Assembly (NCBI RefSeq): GCF_023159225.1
Contig: NC_063168.1
Coordinates: 56,089,398-56,153,397, forward strand
Length of the DNA: 64,000 bases
Source of the DNA: Perognathus longimembris pacificus
Lineage: Eukaryota; Chordata; Mammalia; Rodentia; Heteromyidae
Direction of reading: 5' to 3'
The notes under the pieces were generated by a model. It was given only the letters and a program-made list of their open reading frames with translations. It was not told where the DNA came from and made no database searches. Positions 14,595-27,800 of this stretch are shown piece by piece; the first letter of the stretch is position 1; each line of letters opens with the position of its first letter. Both the position numbers and the translations under genes were made by a program.

Positions 14595-16290
14595 AGGATC
14601 ACCTCCAATTTGATACCAGGACAAGAAATTAGAGGCCAACAGACACATACATCCACTAGTAAGAAAATGGTTCTCTATGAAGGCAGTGAACATACTTAGC
14701 TGTCATTTTGCTTACACATATTTTCCTTTCTTTCTTTCTCTTTTGCCAATCCTGGGGCTTGAACTCAGGGCCTGAGCACTGTCTCTGGCTTCTTTTTTAC
14801 TCAAGGCTAGCACTCTACCCCGTGAGCCACAGCACCACTTCTGGCTTTTTTCTATATATGTGGTGCTGAGGAATTGAACCCAGGGCTTCATGTATGTGAG
14901 GCAGGCACTCTACCACTAGGCCATATTCCTAGCCGCTACACATATTCTTTATAAGATAGGCGCTACATCATTAGAACACAAATATTCATTAAGTCAATTG
15001 GACCTCATTATTCTCTAAGTATACCTGGTGGGTATTTCTTTGATTTAGGGTGCCCTGAAATAAAAGCCTGTTGGTGACACAGAGTTAGCAAGAAAATGAG
15101 AACAGAAACAGGAGAGCTTCTGGGACTGCCTGTTGAGGTGAGGTCAGCCAGCACCATCTCTAAAGACACTCAAGCCACCGGCTTCGAGTAACAGAACCCT
15201 GTCTAGAAATTACTCTCTGGTTATCAGTGGAGTCAGAAAGAGACCTGGAAATATGTTTGCATAGATTTTAGCACTTGTTCAAAGTGACATTGAAAATTTG
15301 TACTCTTATAACGAATTGGCTTTTCTGAGTTTGTTAGTAATGTCTCTTACATTAGGCAAAACATTTACCCCAGAAATTAAACTAGGGAAATCTAAGGAAG
15401 CACAAAGCATCACTCCTGTGACCCTTTCCTACCCCATTCCTGCTGCAAGGATGGCAGAAAAGGCACAGGCATAGGAGACAGGCCTGAGACTGACTCCCTG
15501 TAGCTAGCTGAGAGGAGTCTATACTCGGCTGACCTGGTTTCCTGCACAGAGATAACATAACACGGATGTGATGCCAAGCAGGCTTCCAGTGACTGGTAGT
15601 GAATAACAGCACTGGTAGTGAATAACAGCACATGGGGGAAGGGCAAAGGGAGGTGTCCCAAGGTAGAACATCTGTGTGCACAGTCTCAGTGCAGCCTAAC
15701 ACACCCTAGCCAAACCCACAAGCAGGCAGGAGATTACCAATTTTCATACCTCCACCAGGATAACTTTGAATAGCCTGGTCTCACCCTCCCTTGGTCTCAG
15801 TGGCACCTTCCCACTGGGTTTTGTTGTGCAGTGTTCCCAGACACAGCCTGGGTCCCACCCTTCCCTTGGCCTCAGTAGCACCTTCCCACTGGGTTCTGTT
15901 CTCTAGTATACCCAGGAGATGGCCTCTGGAGACTGGTGGATGAAGGATAGGTGAATGGAGCTGCTGGGAACATTATTGCAAGGATGGGTTCTGAGAGGTC
16001 AACTAACTTAGATTCCAGCACAGCTCTATCAGCTCTGAGCACTCAGTTGCTTTCAGCCCACTGGTTTGGAATTGAGGTAGTTGTTAGTTATTACTAGATT
16101 TAGTTATTGCTAGATTTAGTGGCCAGAGTTGCTGCTAACATTTTATAGAACCAACTATTTAAAAGGTTGTGCATGAGTCCTTTTGTAGGGGGCTGGAAAT
16201 GGGGCTCAAGAGGTAGAGCACATGCCTACCAACTGTGGAGCCCTGGGTTCAAACCCCAGAATAGAAAGAGACAGGGGGAGGGAGAGAGAA

Positions 16291-16339
<49 letters not shown>

Positions 16340-19300
16340 TTTTGAGCTATAACTAGAAGAAACAAAAAGACAATTTTTTTCCAATATGCAAGCAGCATCC
16401 ACATTATAAACTTCAAATTCATTCTGGCTTTAAAAAAATGATGCTGGGGGGCTGGGGATATAGCCTAGTGGCAAGAGTGCCTGCCTCGGTATACCCGAGG
16501 CCCTAGGTTCGATTCCCCAGCACCACATATACAGAAAACGGCCAGAAGCGGCGCTGTGGCTCAAGTGGCAGAGTGCTAGCCTTGAGCGGGAAGAAGCCAG
16601 GGACAGTGCTCAGGCCCTGAGTCCAAGGTCCAGGACTGGCCAAAAAAAAAAAAAAATGATGCTGGGTTTTGAATCCAGGACCTCACCCATAGTAGGCAAG
16701 CTACAACTCCAGTCCATCCAGGCATTTTTAAAGTGTAAACATTTCTAAATATAACTGTAAACATTCAGGGAAGACATTCTTCAATCTCATTACATTCTGT
16801 TTATTTACCATGGCTCAGCCATTAATTAAATAACACACTATCCAGTGTGATGTTGGAATTCTGAGTCAACTTTTACAACCGCTAGTAGAGAACTTGGTGA
16901 ATTATAAATTAAAATCAAAGTATTTAAAATTTATTCAGCCTAATGTTATGGTGAAGAGAGTTTTTACAGAGCCTGGGAGGGTATAAGTGATCTTGAACAG
17001 TAAGATGAGTTCTTTTTTATTCCCTTTGTTCATAGGTAGAGGGGCTATAAGAATAGAAGATTAATTAAAAAATGGAGTGATAGAAAAATGTTCCTCCTCT
17101 TTATTAGTTTGTCACATGAAGAAATAATTCTCAAACTATCAGAGCTAAACTGCTCCACCTGTAAAGTAGGAATAATAATAATTTTTTTGCCAGTATCAGG
17201 GTCTAATATCCTTTTTTTCTTACCACTCCTGGGGCTTGGACTCAGGGCCTGAGCACTGTCCCTGGCTTGTTTTTTGCTCAAGGCTAGCACTCTACCTCTT
17301 GAGCCACAGCGCCACTTCTGCCATTTTCTATCTATGTGGTGCTGAGGAATTCAACCCAGGGTTTCATGTATGTGAGGCAAGCACTCTGCCACTAGGCCAT
17401 ATTTCCAGCCCCCAACATCAGTGTTTAAACTCAGGGTCTCATGCATGTTCAGCTTGCTTGCTTAGTTAGCATTCTACCTCTTGAGCCATGCCTCCAGCCC
17501 AGCCTTTTGCGGGTTAGTTAGAAATGGAGTCTCTCAGCATTTTCTGTCCAAGTTGGTTTCAAACTTCAATCCTCCAAATCACAGCCTCCTGAGGAGCTAG
17601 GATAACAGGCATGAGCCACCGACCCTCAGATAAAAGACTTTAGACTTTAGATCACAGTACACCATTTAACAGCCAATCACAACAGAAGACAAACAGCAAT
17701 GGTTAGCATTGCAAGAAAACAATACCTACCGATTTAGAATTCCTAGGCTCCAGCACCAGTGACAATTTGTAAATATCATCTTCTGTGTGATAGAGGTCCA
17801 GAGAAAGCTGCAACAAAATTAGAAGAGATAAATATATTTGTTTATTGACATTGCCAGGAGAGATGTTAAATTGAACATTTGAAGTTCAATGTCCAATACT
17901 CAAATGAATGAAGAACAATTAAAAAAACAGCATGCAGAAGTGTAAAATGAAAAGATAGAGTTAACCCTGATATTCTTGTCATCATGAATAAGGACTAAGA
18001 ATATTTATTGGGTAGTTTGCACATGCCCAGGACAGAGGCTGGACAGAGATGTAGAATATGACCTGAAAATATAATGAATGTTACCTTGGAGATTTAATTC
18101 AGGAGCTATAGAAATAAAGGAGAAATGTACCCAGTTCCTTTTTTTTTTTTTGGCCAGTCCTGGGGCTTGGACTCTGGGCCTGAACACTGTCCCTGGCTTC
18201 TTTTTGCTCAAGGATAGCACTCTGCCACTTGAGCCACAGCGCCACTTCTGGCCGTTTTCTGTATATGTGGTGCTGGGGAATTGAACCCAGGGCCTCAAGC
18301 ACTCTTGCCACTAGGCCATATCCCCAGCCCCAACATATTTCTTCCTTTCTTTCTTTTGTTGGTCTGGGGATATGGCCTAGTGGCAAGAGCGCTTGCCTCG
18401 TATACATGAAGCCCTTGGTTTGATTCCCCAGCACCACATATACAGAAAATGGCCAGAAGTGGCACTGCGGCTCAAGTGGTAGAGTGCTAGACTTGAGCAA
18501 AAAGAAGCCAGGGACAGTGCTCAGGCCCTGAGTCCAAGGCCCAGGACTGGCAAAGAAAAAAAAAAGTGCAAGGGCTGGGAATATGGCCTAGTGGCAAGAG
18601 TGCTTGCCTCGTATACATGAGGCCCTGGGTTCGATTCCTCAGCACCACATATACAGAAAATGGCCAGAAGTGGCGCTGTGGCTCAAGTGGCAGAGTGCTA
18701 GCCTTGAGCAAAAAAGAAGCCAGGGACAGTGCTCAGGCCCTGAGTTCACCGCCTAGGACTGGCAAAAAAAAAAAAAAATTAATATAATTTTCGGGAAGTG
18801 GTGCTGTGGCTCAAGTGGCAGAGCACTAGCTTTGAGCATAAGAGCTCAGATGACAGAGCCCAAGGCCTGAGTTCAAGGCCCAGGACTGCCAAAACAAATA
18901 AAGGAACAAATAAATACTTCCCAGTTCCTGTTTTAGAACACTGTAAAATGTCCTGCTGATACAAAGTGATATAAAATAACATTCTGTCTCCTACTCCCTG
19001 ACAAGTATTTGACTAACTAGGACTTAAACAAAAATAACATGTTCATATCAATGAGGGCTTTAGTGTGACAAAAGCAACACAGGAATTGTTCAGAGCAGCA
19101 GCAGGGACATGTACAAGAGCAGAGAACTTTACACACACACACACACGTATGTGTATGGTATTTTACCTATACTTTATCACCTAAAGTTTCTTCCCAAGCA
19201 AAATAAAATTTTGCCATGCATCATTCCAGCATCTTTTCAGATCTTGAAAATTCTGCTCATGAAGAATGGACATTGTCTCCACCTTTCCCTGAACACCCAG

Positions 19301-21777
19301 TTCAGGGGTTCTGCCTTCTTACAGGAAAAGAATCACCAACATGTCACACACAAATGCTTTTAGGAACCATCTCATCACATACAACTGACATAGATGCTCA
19401 AAAGGGCTATTTCAGCAAAGACATTGGTGCCACAAGGTCTGATGTTAAAAAAAAAAAAAAAAGAATCCTTGCAGATGTAAGTCATTTAGGGATCTTTCCT
19501 CTTGTGGTTTTGGGTGTAACACCAGCTCACTGTGGGGGGAGCAGTAGGGAGGGGTGTGGTCTGGGAAGAATGGAGGGGACAACGCTATTCAGACTCAGTT
19601 GTCAATACTAACTAGCAATCAACAATCAACCATTTTTGTAATTCTGCATGAACCAAATGTGTTTCATCTTCCATGGGGCAGTTATCAACATTGGGGCTCA
19701 TGAAACTGGGCAGCACTGGGGTCTGCACCCTAAGTGCCAGCTGGCAGCCTTGCACATGAAGCTCTGAAAACAGAACACCGAATGATGTCTTCGCTCTGCA
19801 TACCTGCTCTGCATGCCTGACTCTGGTGAGCAAGTTCCTTTCCTCCAGATTCACCCCCAGTCCTGTGATGGCCTATTCCCACATCTGCCAGTGACAAGAT
19901 AGCCAACCCAAAAGGAACACACGAGTCACCCACCGAGTCAGAGAGACACATTTGCAAAAGAAGCAGAACCTCCCTATGTGTTTTCTTATGTCACAAGGAT
20001 GGATATCTGGTCTAGTAGTAGAAAGGTTTTGCTCTTGCCCTAATGTTTGCTTTCTGCTTAATGGCTCATTCCTAGGCCATCAACTAATCTTGACTTTCAG
20101 TCTCCTGAACTTCAAAAATGGAAATCACAAAGAACAAGTTCTGCCCTAGGACTGTGGTGAACATTAAATGGGTGAATATGTGTCATGTTGACTTTGCTTC
20201 AAAGGTCATATTGGTAGCTGGGTGCCAATGGCTCCTGTCTATGATCCTAGCTACTCAGAATGATGAGATGTGAGGACTGCAATTCAGTGTCAGGATAGAC
20301 AGACAAATTCAATATATTTTGTTAAAAAAAAAAAATCTCCAATTAACCAGCAAAAAGCCAGAACTAGAGGTGTGGCTCAAGTCATAGAGTGTCATCTCTG
20401 AATTCATACCCAAGTATTGGCATAAATACATAAGTAAATAAACAAAAATCATAGGTGTGCATCTAGCTAAATCTTCTGCTACAGTTTAAATGTTCCCCAA
20501 AGGCCCATGTGTTAGAGACTCATTCTCCAACTTGGTCCTATTGAGAAGTGGTGGAAACATAAAAAGATTAGGCCCATTTAGAGGCCCAGAGGTAGTTGGA
20601 AGGGTGGGGGAGGGGCATGCCTTCCAAGGAAATCTACTGGTTTCCAGTTAATTCAGCACAGCCACTGGCTTATCTATGGATGGAAATCCATCCTCCAGTC
20701 ATTGCTGCTCTCTCTGCTTTCCCACATATAATCCAGTGCCCTGCTCACATCTTACCTGGCTTTAAAAACCTGCCCAAAGAGTGACCTACTTCCTACACAC
20801 CTTTAAAATAATAAGAGAAACTGCTTGTCCATGGGAGCTTTTTAATAATATTTCCTGTTGTTTAATATATTTTGAGGCTGGGTGTTTCTGATGAATGTTC
20901 TTCTCCTCCATTGTCTCAGGCTGTTGCAATGACTAGCCAGTCCTGCCAGCAAGGATGGTGGCAGAGAGAGTCTTCATCTTCACTGGTGAGACGGTTTGTT
21001 GTAAAATAAAATGCACTTGGTTATTCAACTATCTCTCCTCCTCCTCCTCCTCCTCCTCCTCCTCCTCCTCCTCCTCCTCCTCCTCCTCCTCCTCCTCCTC
21101 CTCCTCCTCCTCCTCCTCCTCCTCCTCCTCTTCTTCATCATTTTTGAAATGAGACTGAAAACCCAGGGACTTTCCAGTAATTTGCATATGCTTCAAAATG
21201 GTAAAAGTAACTGATGGAGCTAAAAATACTAGGAGAATTAGGCTGTTTCACATATCATGAAACAGAATTATCAGCTTTCACAACTATTAGGTGTGTGAAT
21301 TGGAATCCTGAGGACAAATGTCTTCCCTAGATCTTCTCTGAAAGGAGAAACTGTCCAGAATCTCACAGCTTGGTGCCATGCTCCTCCTTCTCGCACATAC
21401 TCCATGCTCTTCAAGGGGCCAAGGGCATGAGGATAAAAGTGGCAGAGTCCCTGGCCCTTGTACACTGTGCTCTCCACATACCTGCTTCACTACATGTTCA
21501 CAGGGAAGGACAGAGGAAGGTTATTATTTGATGATTCACTGATGCCTAACAAGAGTGAAGGCCTGAATTCAATCCTCAGTATTAGAAAATAAAGTAAATT
21601 AGATGTTAGCAGCATGCTTATACTAGAGGCAAATGTGCATCTAGCTAAATCATCTGCTACAGTTTAAATGTTCCCCAAAGGCCATGTGTTAGAGACTAGT
21701 TCTCCAGTTTGGTCCTATTGAGAAGTGGTAGAAACATAAAGAGGTTAGGCCCATTTAGAGGCCCAGAGGTAGTTGGG

Positions 21778-21810
<33 letters not shown>

Positions 21811-24800
21811 AGGGGGCATGTCCTCCAAGGGAATTGTGGGATACCAGGACTTTTCACTCCTCTCTCTCTGCCTTCCTTCCTTCCTCCCTCCCTCCTAGCC
21901 ATGAGGTAAGTGGTTCTACTCTGCCATCCACCATGATATGCTGCCTTACCACAGAATCAGAGCAATAGAGGTGGAAACCTCCCAAACCGTGAGCCCAAAT
22001 AAACCTTTTCTCTTTATAAGTTGGTTTGCAGAAATTATTTAGTATACTAATGGAAAACCGACTAAGACACTACCTAAGGAGGTAGGAAAAAGAAAAAAAA
22101 AAACACGCTGGAAGGTAGAAGTTTCCCATTTCCATGCCTTCTGTCATTTCCAAATCTCATTTTCTTCATTTGGAAGACAGGAAGGGACAGCATTAGTGTT
22201 ACAGTGACTGCCTTGCCCAGGCTGTATCACACGGCATTTGTGAGAATTTGACAAGAAAATATATGTGAAAGGGTTGTGTAAACCAGTTCCTATTAAACAC
22301 TCAACATTGCTAGACAGCCTACTGCACATAACTAGGCATTTGAAAGTTGTCAGTTAACTGGAAGAATTCTTATTTCTCTCTCCTCCAAGGCTCTCAATAA
22401 TGTATTGTTCAGATTATCTTACCTGGGGCCATGTTTAGACAAAAACAAGCACTTGAGTGAGTGTTGGAGAAAAATGAGTCACCCCTAAAAAACTGTGCTC
22501 AGGAACCTGCTCACATGCCTACAGACAGCTCAATCATATGGTTCTAATCTGAACATGTATGTGCTTTGTAATGCTCACTAGGTTCTGGGGAATATATAGT
22601 GCTGGCCTCCTCAGCATTTATACTGGGGAGATTAACCCCCCAAAGGTCAGGGACAATGAACAAATATTCCCATGTGGTAAACTTTTACCTTGGTTGTGAG
22701 GAGAGAAAAAGGATCCTAGGTTTAGGTACAAACTGGTTTGACATTCCACGATTCATTTGCAGAATGGTGCTATCCTGGGAAGCTATGAGGCCAGGACTAT
22801 AGAAATGATTTCTATTTTCATGCCTCACTGTACCATACATCTAAAATTAGGCTGTTTAGAGTTGAAAAGAGATCTCACAAATGAGCACAAATCTCTTATT
22901 TCTTTTTGAATGTCAGGACTAGTGCTAAGAAGGTGTAGAGACAAAGCTAAAAGTAAGCCCTCTTGTCTGAGGTTTTGCCATTACACCAGGCTACGCACCA
23001 TTGCATTTGATAAATACGGTGTTTGGTGGCTTTTAAAATTTCCCTTGGATACCTCTAAGAGATGGTGGGCAGGCTCTGACATGCTTTTCAGTTTTTATTT
23101 TATTTTCTCAGCCCAAATAAATTATTTTGGGGATTGAAGATTTCTATTGATACTCCTAAAATATCGCTCAAATGTTCTCTAAAGGTGTGTTTGCTTCCCA
23201 AAGGATATTTGGTGCATTTAGGTTTTGTTGTGTTTTATTTACCCTGGGGGCTTTGTGCATGCTCAGCCAACACTGCCACTACTGAGAGCCTCTGCTAGAT
23301 GCATTTGTAACTCAAAATTAATTTCCCTGCTCCATTAGTGTTTTTTTATTTGGTTGAAATATTGCCCAAGGGTAGGGACCTGCTTTGTGAAGTTTTGCTC
23401 AACATCAATGATACAGGCCTGGACAATGACACTTGACCCTGAGGTCATCCCACCTGTGACTCCTCTCCAGCCATCACCTGTGCCTGTGGGTTTGTCATCT
23501 GATTTAGGTGGCCCCTTTGGTCACTTATTCGTGGAAACAGATTTACATGGAAAATGAGTAATAAATGCAGGTGGTTGAATTGTAACAAGTTGGTTTTCTC
23601 CCCTGGTAGACAAGGTCTGTGTGTTTACTATTTGCCGCACTAACTTATTCCCGAGAGAGGTTTTTGTGTGCAAGAACTTCTGCTTTGTGCTAAGAGGGAA
23701 GCTAGCCCTTTCGGCCACACTTAGGGGTCTGTTGGACTGTGTGCTCTAGGAACAGTTAGTGAGACGTCAGTTCTCACCCAATTCCCATGCTGCTGTTTAA
23801 AAGGAGATTTAAGCAGTCTGGGTCACAAAAGAGTTATCGATTTCATTTCACACAATCCTTTATAGTCTAGTAGTGTAGCCTTGCTTCTGATGTCACAGCA
23901 TTATAATCCCCAAGTGGGGAAGTTATATCTCTGCATGTTAAGGCAATGATGACAGAATTTTATTATGCCTTTTCCTCCCAAAGAAAAGCCAATGGAAACT
24001 GTTCTTGTCTACATAGTTGTGGTGTCGGAAAGTTCTAGGACCTGAAGATCGATAAACTAGTGTGTCACAAATGCCCAAAGAGAAAGGAGGAGGGCATGAT
24101 ATGGAAGTATCACAGTGAAACCTTTTTGTCTAAATAATGTATGTTAATGACTTAAAAAAAACACAAATGGTAAATAAACCTCTCTTGGTGGACTCTCATC
24201 ACTCCTTAATGTGGCACCTACTTCATCCTCCAAGTGCTTCAAGGGGCCGGGTATGATAAGTGTGGGGGACATAGAAGACAGTAAACAGAATGGAAATCGG
24301 ATCTGAGTGACCCCTCCTGGACTTGAGGGCAGATACAGAGAACAGATGTGCTGCTGCTTTTGGAAGGGAACAGAGGATGCAAGAGATTGCTCCAGACAAA
24401 TGAAGACTTGGGAATTTGAAGTAGCAGTGTGGACTGGACAGAGAGACAAGATTTCCCAAGGACTTCCCAAGGCCAGGAAGCAGCAAGCAGAGAGAATGAG
24501 TCCAATATTCCTCAAGAGGAGGAGGACAGACACAGCGGTGCTGATGTTCAGAGATGGCGCCTTGAGTGGTCTCAAACACAAGCCTAGGAACAACATCCTG
24601 TTGGCTTGGTGTGTGGCAGGGATCACAGTGGATGATCTTGCATCAATCACACCAGCTTTAACTAAAGCAGTCAGGGAGGGTAAAGAGAAGCAGAGCACTT
24701 GAGGCCATGGGGAAGTTTGTGATAAGGAAGTGGAACTGTGGCTCAGCTTTGAGTTAAAAAAAAAAGCCAAGCAAAAATAAGAGGCCCTAAGTTCAAGCCC

Positions 24801-27800
24801 CAGTACTGACACAAAAATTAAAGAAAAGAAACTAGTGATCAGCTGGGCAAGTATGAGAGAATGATGGCTTACAGGGGGTAGGAGGTGGGGGTCCTTAAGA
24901 ACTCCAGAAAGGGGAGCTGTATGGGTCAAGATGTGGCAGCTCTAAACAAGTAGAAATTTATTTGCCAAGGTGATAGTAGTCTCAAGTTATGTTGGCTATG
25001 GATGTGAAAGTTCCTCTTGCCTCGTTCTTTGAGATTTCTTCCCATTGACTGACACCCTTTCCCCACCCCCCAAAAGCAGTCATGCCCAAGGTGAATTGCT
25101 GGCACAGGTCTTCCTACATGTCTTAGAAAGTGAGATGCAGGAGGATTATTTAGATTATTTAGCTCTGCCTCTACCACCCCCCCCCCCCCCCCGAACTCAC
25201 AGTGAGTAGGTTGATCAAATCCATGTTGGGTTCTAAGTGGTGAGAGGCATTCTGTAGCGAGACCAGTTCACTTAGGGTCACGGAAAGCTGGTGCATTTTC
25301 ACAATGTTTACTTTGTTTTCTTCCATCCAGTCTGGGAAAATGACATGGACCGCTATCAAGTCTTTCAAGTGGACTCCAAGGATAGGGATTTTGAAGCCAT
25401 CGCAGTCAGCAAAGGCCTTGCGGTAATTGCAGTAATTGCCATTGGAGGAGACCAACTCGGTCATTTCATTCCAGTTCTGGAAACAGATGGAAAAGTAGAC
25501 ATTTTCAATAACCTTCTCTTTTGGCCCCCTCCCTCTTCACCCACCATCCCACCAGGATCTGCACTGTGTGGCTAGCAAATTCCTCAGCTACTGTGAGAAG
25601 TATCAATTGCGCCAATGTTGATGCAGTAAAATATTATCCAGGAAAAAAGAAAATTAGAAAAATGTATTATGCCTGCCTATGAATTGGATAGCCTGTTCTA
25701 TCTTGTTTCAAAAGAGAACTAGCCACCACATCTGACTACCCAACAGGGATGCTAGGATGTTAAAGAATACTCTGTGGACCTAGTGTTCTTACAATTCATG
25801 AGACTATCACAATCCACAAAGTCAAGCACAGAACATGTTACTGTTTCATGTTACTTGGTTGTTCCATGAACATTGCATTCCAGATACTACTTAAAGGTTG
25901 GCCCAGGACACTATTGGGTAGGAAAAGTCACACTAAGATTGGAGATAGCTGTAGTTTTAGACTTGGCACTAACTACAAGGCTGAACTTGGGCAAATCACT
26001 CACACTTTGGAGGAGCCTCAGTTTCCTTTTCTATCAGAAAGATGAATTCAAGGAAATAATTCTGAAAGACACACTAGTAATTTCAAGCTTCTGTGAGCCT
26101 CTGTCAGTCTTAGTCTTTACAACATCGAAACTCTCTCTCTTTTTTTTTTTTTTGCTTTTTTAATTTGAAATTTAGTACAAAGCTAAAAGAAAGTAGAACA
26201 CATAATGAGTCATGTTATACTTGGAATAAGTACAGAGTTTGAGGTTGAACAGTGGTACTTCTGTGGCTTACGTCCTCTTGTTTATATGCATAAGCCCCTA
26301 GTTGGTTAGTTAACAGCAACCAGACCATCCTAATAGATCCCAGTGGAGGTAGAGATGGAGCTGGTTCCTTCTATAGAACCAAGAATGGTCACAGTAATTC
26401 CATCCCTTTGGTTTGTGATTGGTTCAGGAACGCAGGGCTAAACCAGTCATACACCATCATTCTCTAGTAACTGCTGTTGGTCCAGGATGGACAAAAGTCT
26501 GAAAGGGCCCAAAATGTGTCTAAAAATAAGGTCTTTAGTCCTCTGGGAGCAGGCTTTCTCACATAGTAAGCACCAAATAAACACTTGTTAATATTTACAA
26601 CCAAACTACAGTCATCTTCTATCACAAATGCTCTTGTTGGAAGATTTAGCACCACCTACCCCCAATCTTCTTTTCTAAATAGATTCAGCTGATATAAGTG
26701 GCTTTTCTTTTTTCTTTTTTTTTGGTGGGTCGTAGGGTTTGAACTCAGGGCCTGGGTGCTGTTCTTGAGCTTTTGTGCTCAAGGCTAGTGCTCTACCACT
26801 TTGAGCCACAGTTTTACTTCCAATTTCTGGTGGCTAATTGGAGATAAGAGTCACGTGGGCTTTCCTACCCAGGCTGGCTTCAAACTGAAATTCTCAGATC
26901 ATAGCCTCCTAAGTAGCTAGGATTACGGGCATGAGACACTGCACCCAGCTTGCCATGGCTATTCTTAGTTGTGTAACTTACCATTGTTTAAGAAGAAAAT
27001 GGTCCCACTTCAGTGATATTTGCTAGGAGCACATTTTAAGCGATTTACAAATGTCTACTTAGAATTAGGACTAGTATTCACAGTACCTTTGTGACCTCTG
27101 AGGAAAGATGGGAATGGGTCTCTTTGAGGCGTGAAATGGAGCTGTGGCTAAGGCCTCCCACCACCGCCATCAGGGTGTTGAAATTCTTGAGCTGAAGGAG
27201 CTTCTGCAATAAAAATGTTAGCACCAACACTCTGCAAGGATCCTTTAATTGCTCGGAATGTTCCAAACTATAAATGAATGCAAGCATAACTTTTTAAATG
27301 AAAACTTAAGGGGAAAAAAAACTATCTTTGATGAGTCTTAAACTGAAGCACAAATAGACTCCATTAGGAAAAGAACTACATTAAATAGGCTGGGTATTTA
27401 TTTTAAAAAGCAATCTTGTTATTCAAGAAAAATATGCTTTTTTTCTTATTATTTATAGTAATTTTTGTATATTTGTATGTATGCCTAGTTCTTTGTTTTT
27501 GACTCTCCTGAGTCCAAATTCAGGGCCGTGTACTTGCTCAAGCACTCGGCCACTTGAACTACATCTCCAGTCTAAGAAGTGTGATTTGTCCATTAGATAC
27601 CTACTACTGGTTTAACCAAATTTCCTCAATCACTTTTTGCAATAGTATCAATGAATATCCAGAATCCAAGATCCCTATCTGTTTCTAAGACATACCTTTG
27701 CAACATTGATAAACTTGATGATGACCTCCGCCCTCTGCTGGGGTGTGGGTTTGCTAAGAACCATCAATTGGACCCACTTGGAGATTCCATTAAACAACCC

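Noticed and set aside
14393..14699. His/Thr- or Val/Cys-repeat open frames on both strands
   Set aside because: They are products of the (AC)25 repeat; the same applies to frames at 60450-60842 and 47413-47694.
16446..16540. A tRNA-like gene with intact A and B boxes
   Set aside because: It is the ID half of a SINE with target-site duplication and poly-A tail, and cannot fold as a functional tRNA.
18005..18787. Several 60-130 residue frames with repeated peptide motifs
   Set aside because: They are translations of IDL-Geo SINEs in either orientation, not proteins.
20955..21214. Open frames coding long poly-Ser or poly-Leu
   Set aside because: They are the (CTC)n microsatellite read in different frames.
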